This document shows positions 13,220 through 23,915 of a stretch of 64,000 nt of DNA, one piece after another. Origin of the DNA: Gnetum montanum (Eukaryota; Streptophyta; Gnetopsida; Gnetales; Gnetaceae); contig MNCI01001481.1 in the NCBI GenBank assembly GCA_015680685.1, positions 18,844 to 82,843 of the forward strand, given 5' to 3'. Every line of letters starts with the position of its first letter. Positions within the stretch are counted from its first letter, which is position 1. Position numbers and translations under genes: made by a program. Below the pieces are notes generated by a model. That model worked only from the letters and a program-made list of their open reading frames with translations, was not told the DNA's origin and ran no database searches.

Positions 13220-14018
13220 ATGGAGGAGAGTTTACCTTTTGATTTAGTACCTCCAAAGTGGGATGAAGAGCTTGTTGATGATTCCTTTAAAGAGGAGAAA
13301 CCATTAGGCTCGGAACTCCTATTTGGAAACTTGAACCTTCAAGCTTTGATGAGATTGGGTAGCCACATGTTGAAGATCAAGTTGAACCAAAGATTGATGA
13401 AAGAAGCCATGAAGAGGCAAGTAAAAGCTTGACCTTGTTGATGGTAGTAATGTCTCTCATGTTGAAGCTAGTTTGATGGATGCTAGTTTTTCACTTTAGC
13501 TTGGTAGTGGTTTGTTCAATGGTAATGATGAGCATCATGATCATTGTGGTGATTGTGATGAGATTGAGAGTCATGTTGTGACTTTTGATGCCATTTTTAG
13601 TAAGATAAAGACTAATAATGGTAAATTTCTTGATGATGATGGCTATTGGGATAGTCATTGTGAGAAGGTCATTATTGATGTGAGTGAAGACATTGATAAT
13701 GATACGATTTTCCAAAATTTGGAGATGCTTGCTATTGATTATAGCAATGATAAATTTGTGAAGTGTGATGATGGATTTGATTGTCTTGGCTATAAAATGG
13801 AATTGCAGCATGAAGGCAATCTACATAGTGGTAATGAAAGGAAGATAAGTAGTAGTTTTCCAAACACCAAGAAGAAGAAGGTAAAGAAGAGGAAAAAGAA
13901 GCAAACAAAGGATGTTGGATTAAGAAAGCCTAATCATTTTTCTTTTTCTTTTCCTTTATTTGTTGCAAGTTTGGGTCATCATGGGGATGCAAGGGAAGCA
14001 TTCCAAGGAGATGATTAG
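13220..14018 (+). CDS. Acidic/Lys-rich open frames inside the non-autonomous element
   Basis: Two open frames follow the tandem duplication. 13220-13432 (70 codons) begins MEESLPFDLVPPKWDEELVD. 13512-14018 (168 codons) is very rich in Asp, His and Cys at the start and has a basic cluster (KKKKVKKRKKK) at about residues 117-127, which resembles a nuclear localisation signal. I recognise no family. The frames are in element orientation, between gag and the polypurine tract, where autonomous relatives carry protease and polymerase. They may be relics of the linker between Gag and protease, or an element-specific protein. Coding potential is unproven. Confidence 0.35.
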
Positions 14019-14202
14019 ATGAAGGAAGCATGGTGAGGCATGAGGACAAGCTCCCATGAGCAAGGAAAGCTAAAAACCAAAACCTCCAATGATATTTATT
14101 CTCATGTTTGTAATGCATTGAGTCATGATTGTTGTGATGGCCTTGAGTCATGGGGGCATGGTGCCTTCCAGCTTGTGAAAGGTCATGAAGCATGACATTT
14201 CT

Positions 14203-14216
14203 AAAGGTGGGAGAGT
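14203..14216 (+). promoter_or_regulatory. Polypurine tract of the 11416 element
   Basis: AAAGGTGGGAGAGT sits directly before the 3' LTR, in the position of the plus-strand primer for reverse transcription. Confidence 0.75.
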
Positions 14217-15124
14217 TGGTGTAGGGACACCTCTTCTAATCCCCTTGTTCTACCCTACATGGTGTGTGTCTTTTTGTATTGATTTTGTTGAGGATGTTTT
14301 GGCATGTTTCGAGGTGTTTTGGGCTCATTAGTGTAGGAGGTTCTAGGGTCTATGGAGACTTATTGGAAGGCATCTAAAGGCTCTCAACATTAAAAGGAGC
14401 ATTTTTATTTTTGACACCTTTAGGATAAACATATTTGCAAAAAGAAAGATGTCTTTCCTAAAGTGAAGACGTCTCCAATAAATAGAAAATGTCTCCCAAA
14501 AATAGTAGACATCTCTCCTGAAATCAGGGCTTTCATAGTAGACGTCCCAACAAAGCCAGAGATGACCCAAACACATGGGGAAACTTCTAAAAATGCATGT
14601 TCCAATTCGGGAAATAGCTAAAGAACCTCAAGTTGAGTTGAGGAAAGGTTTCTAGGGGTTTTACCTTCCAATTGATTATAAATATTGGTGTAATTCATTA
14701 TTGTTGGTGCTGAAGTGCCAAGGGCCGAAGTGCAAATGCTGAAGGCCAAACATCCCAACAAAGGGCAAGAGAGAGAGCTCTTGAGGGAAGAGAGATTGTG
14801 CAAGGAAGTTGAGTGAAAGGCAAGGGAGAGCACTTAAGAGAGGTTAGGAGAATCTCTTATAAGCGTCTTGTCTTGAGCTTGGGCTCCATTGTGAGCAATT
14901 GAGGATTAGTAGAGGATAAGTGCAGCCTCTAAGATCCTTGGAAGAGTTGTGAGTTGAGCTTGGCTCCTCATCTTTGATGTATTTTCTATGTGTTTGAGAA
15001 TTTTCTTAATAAAAGGAAATTTTTATATATTTCATTGTATTGTTCTTATGTTCTAAGCCAAATTTGCTTGGAAGTTGTGGATTGGGTCCTATTGGAGTAT
15101 TTTAAGGTGCAACCCCCTGCACCA
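14217..15124 (+). repeat. 3' LTR of the 11416 element
   Basis: Matches 11416-12386 end to end, ends TGCACCA, and is followed at once by the target duplication TTTAT. Confidence 0.9.
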
Positions 15125-15129
15125 TTTAT

Positions 15130-18100
15130 GCCCTAGTAGCTTGGGATAGGGTAGAAGGTGTTATATCTTTAAAAAACTTAATACATCTTTTTTAACTTAA
15201 AAGATTCAAATATATTATGTCCTAACTTATGTTAGTAAAGTCATTCTACCTTAGCAGTTACTATTAAGCCCTTTATTTTTTTTCCCTTCTTCATATATTT
15301 AATTTTTCTTTTATTCCTTGAAAAACAAGTAGGAGTTATAGCATGGTCATAGTCTAGATTACAATTGAGGCATGACTTGTAGTAAAAGGATTGTGAAGAA
15401 ATTGTCAATACCACAAATTGTGACAAGTTGATAGTTAAGAGCAAAGAAGCTACCACAACTTGTGATTAGCTCAAGGTATAAATTTTAAGCTAATTAAACC
15501 ACCATAACTCATAGTTCAATAGTGGCCAGCTAGCGGTCATTTTGAAACTTTCTTGAAATAAACAACAACTCACAACCTAGTAGTTGTCAACTTGCATTAC
15601 ACTCTAGGATTTTCTTTAATCAAATCATTACTCATAGTTAGGTTGTGGTTTGTAGGAAAAGCTAAACTATGATGTGCAATCACATCATAATGGTTTTCGC
15701 ATCAATTTTGATGAAAGAAACATACATCTAATGCTATAAATAACTATGCAATCTAGTAAAGAAAGGATCCTTGATGGAGAAAATGTCAAGAAATGATTAA
15801 ATAATGAAAAATTAAAGATTGATTAATAAAATGATTATATTTTTTATTATATTATTGATAATAGAATAGACATTAAAGTTGATGATTTAATAATATAGAT
15901 TTAGCATTGTGTTTTAACAATATATAGTTGTTGTTAGTTCTTATATTAGATTACTTCTTATGATTAGATTTTATATTAAATTAGTGATACAATATATGTT
16001 AGGGACTTTTTAAATAATGATATGTTTCTCTAAATCTCAAACTTGACTAAGTGTTTTGAATCCTTGGGTTATCTATGCAAATACTTCCACTACAACATGA
16101 TAGAGATATAGTTACACCACCAACTACCATTACAGTAAATAACTATGAGCATGGAAACTACCTATGCTAATTATGTAACCATGGATGAGAAGCCTCATTA
16201 TTTCTACTTATACATTGATGAGTGGCTTAACTATTTTGCAAGAAGATAGGAGTACCTTGCCTACAAGTTGAAGGCAACTTATTGAATGATGTTTTAACAA
16301 CTCTGAGTTATTTACCAAACCTTAGCTGAGAAGGAGGAGGAGGAGGTTGGTCCTTCCTTTGCTCCATTGGCAACTCTAGCACATATGGATGATGATGATG
16401 AGGCAGGCCCTTACGAAGTAAAGGAGGATAAGGAGATCATGCCTAAAGATGAGGCTAGGACATGTCCAAGACAATTGGAAATTCACCATAAATTATTTAT
16501 AATGCCTTTATTTCATATAAAACCTACCACTTTCTTACTAGAGATTTCAACACCAATAATAACCATGTTTATTAAGGGAAGTAAGGTATAGTTTTCAATT
16601 TAGGTATCCTCATTAACCAACTTCAATATAAGCTATAGAGGTAACATCCTAGTTGAAGGATTTCAAGTGAGTTGATCTTATACAATAGTTGACTATGTTG
16701 CTTGCTATATTAGTCAATCCACTTCACCCATGGTTACCTTAAATGGGCTCTTAATCTTGCTCTATCAATATATATGGTTTTGATGGTTCTAAATCAATGG
16801 GTTCTAAGTTTTGTGAACTAGTGTATGTATTTCTCAAGAGTTATAATAACAAATAGCTAGAAAGCAACCAATCCAATTCTAGGACCATAGCCTACAACAT
16901 TCCTTCCAATTACAAAGGCAAAGATGATGGAGTATCAATTAACCAATCTTGATCTAGAGTTTCATGTATGAAAATAGATAAAAGGATTGATTGAAAACAA
17001 CGCGGATAGGCCCAAATCTTTTATTACTTCTTGAGTTCTTTCCAATCATATCTAGTCACTAGGTTTTACTTCTTAGTCACTAAATCCAACGTACTTAATG
17101 AGAAAGGAGAGATTACAAACATTCCTAAGTCAGCTACACTTTCTACATTCCTGTCACATCATATGCTTATGTACATGTATGCTTTGACAATCCAAGTATC
17201 CTTGCTAGGTTGAATGTTCACCTAGTTATGTTAAGATTGCTTGTCCTGATCTACCTTTACAACACATGCTCCTTAAGGTAATTGACAAATGTCTAATAAT
17301 GCTTTATTCCTAATATCGAGCTAGCCCCCAATAGTCTTCCCAATATATACATATATATTTTTTCTACCATTATGAAAGAAATGTATCCTATTCTTTCAAG
17401 CTCAAGACCTATTTTCCAATCAGAATATCCTTTCAATGTTTCAAGTATCCATCAATGTTGTCGTGTTGTCACAATAGGGGCCAATAGTTGGTTGATCATT
17501 CCAAGCTTTCACATTGATAGTCAATCAACAAATAGCATCTCACAAATAGAAAAAATGGAGTGCAACACTACCCACTATAACCAGCAAAAGTGTATCTCGT
17601 ATATTTACAAATAATGGTAAGGAGGATGGTAGCATACTTTTCTTTTTTGGTTAAATTAGCTTAGATGCATTGCCTACATATTCTTTTGCATATGCGAAAC
17701 ACCATCCCAATCGTCAGATGTCCTACTATGTGGAAACCTTTATCTTTTTTGTTGTGCTAAGGGCAACCTTCTATTTTGCAATGCAAATCTAGTTCTTTCT
17801 ATTCTAGCAGAGAAAATCCCTTGCTTGTACGACACATGTCCAATTAGTATCCTATATAGTATGCTGTAGGGATTGGGTCTCTTTGATTACCACCTTTCAT
17901 CAATAACCAAACCTTGAAAAGTATATACAAGATTGTATAACATAACCTAGACAATTTTCAAGTATGGTTTAAAGTTCTTATGTGTGCTGACACCTTCCTA
18001 GTATGACATAGGTTCCCAATAATTTAGGAACTCATATTAGCTAGTATTGCTTTTTGGATGTTGGGCCTAAGGCACCTCCCCTTATATTAAGTACATAAAA

Positions 18101-20105
18101 TATAGGTTCCCAATAATTTAGGGACTCATATTAGCTAGTATTGCTTTTTGGATGTTGGGCCTAAGGCACCTCCCCTTATATTAAGTACATAAAATGAAAG
18201 TATTGCCAACCAACCATCAAGGCACCTTCCCCTATACAATAAGTAGAATGATGAAGATGATTAATTTTCTTTGCCCACAATAGGCTATTATAGTTTTTGA
18301 AATGCCTCCAAAGATTATTGATCTTAGTAAATCAAATGATGAGAATAATGTACAAGGAATTGAGCCCACAAGGTAGGTACTTCATGCACTAAAAGAAAGG
18401 CTTTAGACTTAGAGACAGAGTCCAAAGCAAAGCACCTCTTCTGAAAAAAAAAAAAAAAGCCACATATTAATCCATAGTTCCTATTTCCTATTTCTTCAAT
18501 AATGACTTCATAATGATTTGCTATCATTAAGTTGTAATGTTTTAAAGATTTTCTCATTTGTTTCGTTGTTTTTCTTGTGTTATGAGCCAACCCTTCTTAG
18601 TTGACAAACTTAATTTTCCCAGAATAGTACAACAATTGTGAAATACAATTAATCATCTCCCTCTTTACCATTGTGAATTTTTCAACGCTACTAGAATTCC
18701 GCTCTTCTTAATTTCTTACCTTAAACCTTGAGCATATCTCATTTTAACCTTTATTTCTTCCCTACAGCTTCAATCTAAAATTGCAAGTCGTGTAGTTGTG
18801 GCCTTGCCCTATGTTGTAAGCATTTCTTTTACCTTATAGGTTAACGGCAAGCCTTCTTCCGATTTTTAAAGAATTTTTAAAGAAAAAGTCAATCCTTTAT
18901 GGATGATGATAGTATGCCATAAAATTAGAAAAAACTGGAAAATAGGACACATCATAATTTCTTGGGGACAAGTATCTATGATTTATCTTCTTGTTTCCAA
19001 TTTCAAGGACCCTCAAATTTTAAAATCCCACACCAAGTAATCATCACCTTTGGGAGTAGATAGTCTCATCTAAGACAGTTAATACAAAAATAAACCATGA
19101 AAAGTCCACAGAAAACTCCTTGACCAAGTAGGAAAGCAGGACCAAAAAAGAAACATAAAAAATGTGTATCATATTTAGCAGAAACTTCTATTAACCTCTT
19201 TTTTATAAAATTTATGTATTGAACCTGATGCCTTTAATATTTTTTATGAAGAATCTATGAGGTATCATCTACCACAATCATCGTATTCCAACATGGTTGA
19301 TCTAGAACCAAGTTTGAAAGGATTACCTATATAGCATTCATGAATTCCAACCGTTCTAAGATGTTCTGAAATATACCGGACTTATGCAACAAACTTATGC
19401 ATGGCAGACCCATACTAGCTTCAAATCGTACGTGAATTTTCAAAATTGAAATATGTATGCTGAGCTAAATTCTGAAAAGCGACTTCTTATAACCAACCAA
19501 GACACCTCCGGCAAATACCACTAAAAACTTATATTTACTTATTTGAGAAAAACGGCACCATAGCACCTCCAGCAAACCTTTTATAACAGAAAGATAATGT
19601 AATACTTCAACGTGGTAACAAAGCAAAATTGAAAATAAAAAATCCAAGAAAAGTAAATAAATAAGTCCAATGATCAAAATGCTTTATTGTTAAGTGTGCT
19701 ATGAATGATTGTCCAGAAAATTCACAGCAAGACCAGAATTAACTTAACTGACAATAACTTATTGAATGCCTCTGAAAGTTGCAAGGCTGTCAATTTCATC
19801 AAAAGTGCATTTCTAACTCATTGTAATGTGAAACTAAAACTGATATCTCCCTACAGGATCAGCCCTTGCTGAAAATGCTCATCCCCTTGGACACTTTACA
19901 ACCACAGTATGGCTTCAGACACAGATGAAGTATTTAGCATCAGGTCGACGTGAGGAGAGAATAAGTTAACTACTTTGTAATGAATAGAACATGATCCAAT
20001 GTCCCCAAAATCCATATCCACAAGCAACACACAGAACTACTACTACTAATACTACTCTTGCTTATATCTGATGGCCTCAAATAAATTTCCAGTGTATCAA
20101 CTTGC
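15130..20105. other. Intergenic and 3' flank of TTC4
   Basis: No gene recognised. It contains a 94-bp tandem duplication (listed separately), a 15-17 base A run near 18440 and an acidic short frame at 16367-16591 without a known domain. The last few hundred bases before 20106 include the 3' untranslated region of the TTC4 gene; I cannot fix the poly(A) site. Confidence 0.45.
18008..18195. repeat. 94-bp tandem duplication
   Basis: A 94-bp unit starting ataggttcccaataattt occurs twice head-to-tail. The copies are nearly identical by eye (aggaac against agggac), so the duplication is much younger than the decayed elements around it. Confidence 0.9.
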
Positions 20106-23100
20106 TTATGGAGGAAACCATCTTCCGGAGATGAAGTCTGAATAGAAGCTGGATTTTCTTGAGACCACATAAAATACTGCAGTGAAAAAACCAAAAACCT
20201 TGGTTTACTAGAACAGAACCTTGTAAGATGAACATTTTCCTTGGAAGGCATGTATTTAGTTATGCTTACCTGGAATTCCGGGAATTATGTAATCAGGCCT
20301 CTGAAGAACGTCTAGAAGCTTCTTCTGCTCATTCACTTTCACCCATTTGGAAGAATTTTGGGCTAACAGGAAAAGGATAGTTTTGGATTAGTGGCTAAGT
20401 ACGACTGTTTTTGCATAAATAATAATACAATGGACATGTAAAATAAATCTGTTTATCCAAGTTATTGGGAACAAGACTACGTTGGTCAAGCTACATGCCA
20501 ATGTCGTGTATGTTGGTTACAATACAGGTAACTAAGGCTATAGCTACAAAAAGTATTTAGAAGCACAAATCTATTTTTTAAGAGAACCAATAAGTCAATG
20601 GTAAAGTGACTGGCTATCAGGTTGCGAATTCAAGCTTCAAAGCAACATATGCTTAGATAAAATGTGTCTGGGTCTACCCTAATCATCCAAGTATAATAAG
20701 ACGACAAATACTCTTGGATGTCTCGCAACCAGTTCATGCCAAAAAGCAATGATGTGATAGCGCATGTTAATACCATTGTCTTGCCAAAACGGGATTCTGT
20801 AATCCTAGGTACCACATAAAACATGCTCATCACTCATATTACAAAATCGCAGAACTACTCAGCCCATTCAGAAATCTAAAACTGCTTACCCACTCAAATT
20901 TTTGAACATTGAAAGAAATAACTCACATATAATCGTGGATTTGACACCTTCAAAATGCATATTATCATTTTCACATTTTCTTTGTAATAAATTTTCGTGT
21001 GATAATTCATAATCATAATCACTACCATCTTTAAATAATTTTTCAAAAAATATATACATATTTTTTAGAGCATGCATTCGGATTTTGTATCTTCTTAAGG
21101 GCGTAGTTTAAAGTGTGTATCTCGAACAGGCCCAAAAGATATACCTTCATGGACAAATAATTCCATAGCTGTATCTCCATCTGTTTCCTCTTCCTCACCA
21201 ATCATTCTGGCCACATTTCTAGAAGCACCCTCCAAGAGGTACCTTAAAATCCTTGTCTTTGATAATGGAGGCCCTGTGCTTGACTGACGCATAACATCAT
21301 TAAATCAGTACTCAGCCTGAACCGTATACCCAGAAGTGCATGAGTCAATTTAACAAAAACACAATTATTGATGGCTTGATTTTGTCACGTTTCGAAATTA
21401 CTAAAACAAAACATTAGTGCGTTTAACTTTGTTTAATTTAATGCAGTTGACCTGTAAAATCTTTGTGAAAAGAAGCTATTTTTCTTTACCAGATAATACA
21501 ACTCTACAGCTTCTCGGGTATAAGAATAGTTTGCATCCCAGGCCAATGGAGGTGCATCCTCTGAAAACATGTAAATAAGTCAAGGATATAGCAAAAATTC
21601 CATTATCAATGTGTTTTGTTGAGCTTAAATAGTTAATGTTTCAAGGAAAATAAAATGATTATTGTTTCAAGGATATCATATCAATATGTGATGCAAAAAT
21701 GTCATTCTCACAGAAATCCTCAATAAAATCGCTGGACATGACCTCTCCATAAAGCAAAAGAACTGGCCAATGAAGAATAGAACTTTTATCTATCCATGGC
21801 TTTCTGACTCCAACAAGTTCTTTGTACCCAGCAGGTCCTATCTTTAAGTTTCTGCTCTCTAAGGCTGACACAAGAGCCTGCCAAACTCTACAAAATGTTA
21901 TTCAAAATATACTCAAGGCGAGGAAACATCCGGGAGATTTTATTTGCTCACCTCAACTTCAGATAATGCTTTTGATTCCAGACTTTTCTTTTCATCAATT
22001 TCATTTTGTTTTGTAATCACTTGTTTCTCTAAATTTTGAAGTTCCAAGTTAGGCCCACATTGTTCAAGTGCCATTGTACAAAAGGTCCTTGCTTCTTGTA
22101 AAAGATCTAAAGCAAAGGCGGCTTTTGCACCTCGGTAATATGCCTATTCAACACATATAAAATGCATATCAGAGATTTTTGTCAAGGCTAAAGGCAACAA
22201 GATTATTAACATTTATCTTGAAAAAAAAATTTCACAGTATCAAAGAAGGAAACAAACAGACATATTTGACCTTCAATAGAGACGATGAACATATTAAGAA
22301 ACAATAAAATTAGGAACTACAATTGAAGTAAAAACATCAATAAAATGAAATCAATATCTCAAAAAATAAAGTACTGTTTCAATGATTTCAGGCAACAAGT
22401 ATTATCTCCCAACCTTTACATTTTTTGGGTTGTATTTTATTGCTTCCTCAGCATCAGAAAGTGCACGTCTGTAATTCCCAAGAAGGAGATTAACATGGGC
22501 TCTGTTTCCATAGAGTAATGAATTTTCATAATCATTCTGTATCTTTTGATTAATAGCACGTGTATAGCAGTTAATAGCTTCTGCATAGTGATTCTTTCCT
22601 TTCTTCACATACTCGTTCCCCTTCTCCTAGAAACAAAAAGAAAATTCAAGCACAATTAGCAAATAAGAAATTGTATATGATCAAAACAAGGAATCCATGG
22701 TATATAGCAAATGTTGCATCTGTGTATCAGTACATTCAAGCAGTGTAGAACTTCGTAGTTAGCTTAAAACGCATAACAAGTTGAGCATTTACTACACAAT
22801 AAAGCATAAACCTGTTGAATCACATCTCCTTTTCTCATAAAAAAAGGGAAACATTAATATCTTAGAACTAAAAATAGATTCATATTTATACATCTGCTCC
22901 GAATCGCTATCTAAAATAGAGTTGGAAAAGCCACGTACCAACATTTTATCATGTCAGAATCATGTAAAGAGTACAAGATTTCGCTCTGGTTTGGTCATGG
23001 ATAAGTCGAACTCCACAAACCAATTAAAAATTTACATTTTCTTTTGTTTCAATACTTTGCACACGTAACATTATGCTTCAAACACGAATAAGAATTCATT

Positions 23101-23351
23101 CTTTCCAATATCACGTAATACTTTTAAGATCCATTTGTCAGAGGAAAAAAAAAACAAATGGTCTCGAATTCATCATTACACTGAACAATCGCAAATTAAT
23201 AAGAACTGCAAAACATTAGAATTAAAACGAATTTGTGATATAGTACCCGCAGTTCTGTGGCAGCAGCCTCCTTTAAAGCGTTGATAGCTTCCAAATCTTG
23301 CAGCTCGTGCTCCGTGGTAGGGTTAGTTCCTGCTTCCATCCATAACGCCAT
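20106..23351 (-). CDS. TTC4: TTC4/Cns1-type TPR co-chaperone, 8 coding exons
   Basis: Coding exons in order: 23351-23247, 22626-22414, 22143-21952, 21877-21677, 21570-21490, 21283-21145, 20362-20270, 20176-20106. They join in frame to 364 codons ending in TAA. Every intron is GT-AG except intron 4 (AT-AC). The protein starts MALWMEAG like its plant homologues. TPR repeats fill about residues 36-145 (EYVKKGKNHYAEAINCYTRA, NRAHVNLLLGNYRRALSDAE, YYRGAKAAFALDLL). A charged linker follows, then the C-terminal wheel domain (HWPVLLLYGEVMSSDF, TRILRYLLEG, KWVKVNEQKKL, IIPGIP, VFYVVS). TTC4, Cns1 and Dpit47 proteins bind the C-terminal EEVD tails of Hsp90 and Hsp70 and help client folding; that role is inferred from the family. 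An in-frame ATG at 23432 would add 27 residues. I prefer 23351 because the homologues begin there. The frame has no break, in contrast to everything else in the window. Confidence 0.93.
20585..20648 (+). repeat. Possible SINE head in TTC4 intron 6
   Basis: The plus strand shows a box-A-like stretch (tcaatggtaaagtgactgg) and, about 30 bases on, a box-B-like GCGAATTCAAGC. This pairing is typical of tRNA-derived SINEs. It lies antisense within the 782-bp intron 6. Confidence 0.3.
21571..21676 (-). other. AT-AC (U12-type) intron 4 of TTC4
   Basis: On the minus strand exon 4 ends ...GATATG and the intron opens ATATCCTTG, which carries the full U12 donor consensus ATATCCTT. It closes TCCTTGACTTATTTAC, with a near-consensus U12 branch site (TCCTTGAC) whose likely branch adenosine lies 9 bases before the terminal AC. 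Exon 5 then reads ATGTTTTCAGAG. Only this choice restores the homologous HIDM-MFSEDAPP junction. A GT-AG alternative (ttttcag) would lose conserved residues and the frame. The intron is 106 bases, phase 0. Confidence 0.9.
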
Positions 23352-23514
23352 TTTAACGTTTCCTGATTCTTCCCTCGCCTTCGAAGAAAGCTCGAGTTCA
23401 GAATCCGCCTCTTTGCCATACCAAAATTTCAAAACCTATACAAATGTCATATGGTAGATGCAGCTATCTCTATATTCTCTAATGAGACTATGAAGAAATT
23501 GATTCGACAACAAA
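23352..23514. promoter_or_regulatory. Shared 5' flank of TTC4 and tRNA-Ala
   Basis: Only 163 bases separate the preferred TTC4 start codon from the tRNA gene, and the two are divergent. The segment must hold the TTC4 5' leader and core promoter together with the Pol III upstream region. Just before the tRNA lies CGACAACAAA, a CAA-type start context seen upstream of plant tRNA genes. No clear TATA box for TTC4 is visible. An upstream non-coding exon beyond the tRNA cannot be excluded. Confidence 0.5.
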
Positions 23515-23587
23515 GGGGATGTAGCTCAGATGGTAGAGCGCTCGCTTAGCATGCGAGAGGTACGGGGATCGATACCCCGCATCTCCA
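23515..23587 (+). tRNA. tRNA-Ala(AGC)
   Basis: 73 bases fold as a standard cloverleaf. Acceptor strand GGGGATG pairs with CATCTCC, followed by discriminator A. The D arm is GCTC-AGATGGTA-GAGC. The anticodon stem is CTCGC/GCGAG around TTAGCAT with anticodon AGC at 23548-23550. The T arm is CGGGG/CCCCG around ATCGATA. Internal Pol III boxes are intact (TAGCTCAGATGG and GGATCGATACC). There is no intron and no encoded CCA. A run of five T at 23611-23615 can terminate transcription. The G3-T70 acceptor pair fits the G3:U70 identity element of alanine tRNAs. It appears functional. Confidence 0.97.
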
Positions 23588-23857
23588 TCGTTCGAGTACG
23601 TAACAAAATATTTTTCAATATTGACTTTAGGGAAAAGGCAATGGAGCGAGAACTAAATGAGATTATATATATTTAATTATCTATATAAAGGAAAGAGATC
23701 GCGAAAGGCATATAATCAACATAAACATTCACGATATTTTTATTAAACATTATTATAGATACCTTTGCAACATATAGCCAAATTAACATATTTTCCTTAG
23801 TTATAATTTAACGTATTGCTTACAAAATTAGAAGAATTATAGAGGAAAGTAATGATA

Positions 23858-23915
23858 CCTCAAGTGGGATTCAAAGTGACAACCTCTTATCTAACATCTT
23901 GAGCCAACTATCACT
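23858..23915 (-). repeat. Possible tRNA-derived SINE head
   Basis: On the minus strand TTGGCTCAAGATG (box-A-like) is followed about 30 bases later by TTTGAATCCCACTTG (box-B-like). The layout matches the head of a tRNA-derived SINE, but no tail or duplication was defined. Confidence 0.3.

Larger units (their letters stand above)
11416..15124 (+). mobile_element. Small non-autonomous LTR retrotransposon, complete, TSD TTTAT
   Basis: Two LTRs (11416-12386 and 14217-15124) start TGGTGTAGGG and end TGCACCA. The element is flanked by a perfect 5-bp duplication, TTTAT at 11411-11415 and 15125-15129. Between them are a tRNA-Met-type primer site, a gag-like start, further open frames and a polypurine tract, in about 1.8 kb. 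No protease, reverse transcriptase or integrase is present. The LTR ends and the Gag start resemble those of the larger element at 58243 onward (TGATGTAGGAACACC; both proteins start with a short Lys-rich leader then a coiled coil), so that family could supply the enzymes. Confidence 0.9.

Noticed and set aside
13491-13811. 106-codon minus-strand ORF
   Set aside because: Shadow of the biased Asp/His-rich frame on the other strand.
18438-18460. A run near 18440 as a processed-transcript tail
   Set aside because: No coding or SINE body could be identified on either side.
21561-21580. GT-AG style acceptor (ttttcag) for TTC4 exon 5
   Set aside because: It would drop the conserved MFSE residues and break the frame. 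The AC end fits the U12 donor and branch site.
23352-23432. 27-residue N-terminal extension of TTC4 from the ATG at 23432
   Set aside because: Homologues start at MALWMEAG. The extension is kept as an alternative only; it would leave about 82 bases for promoter and leader.
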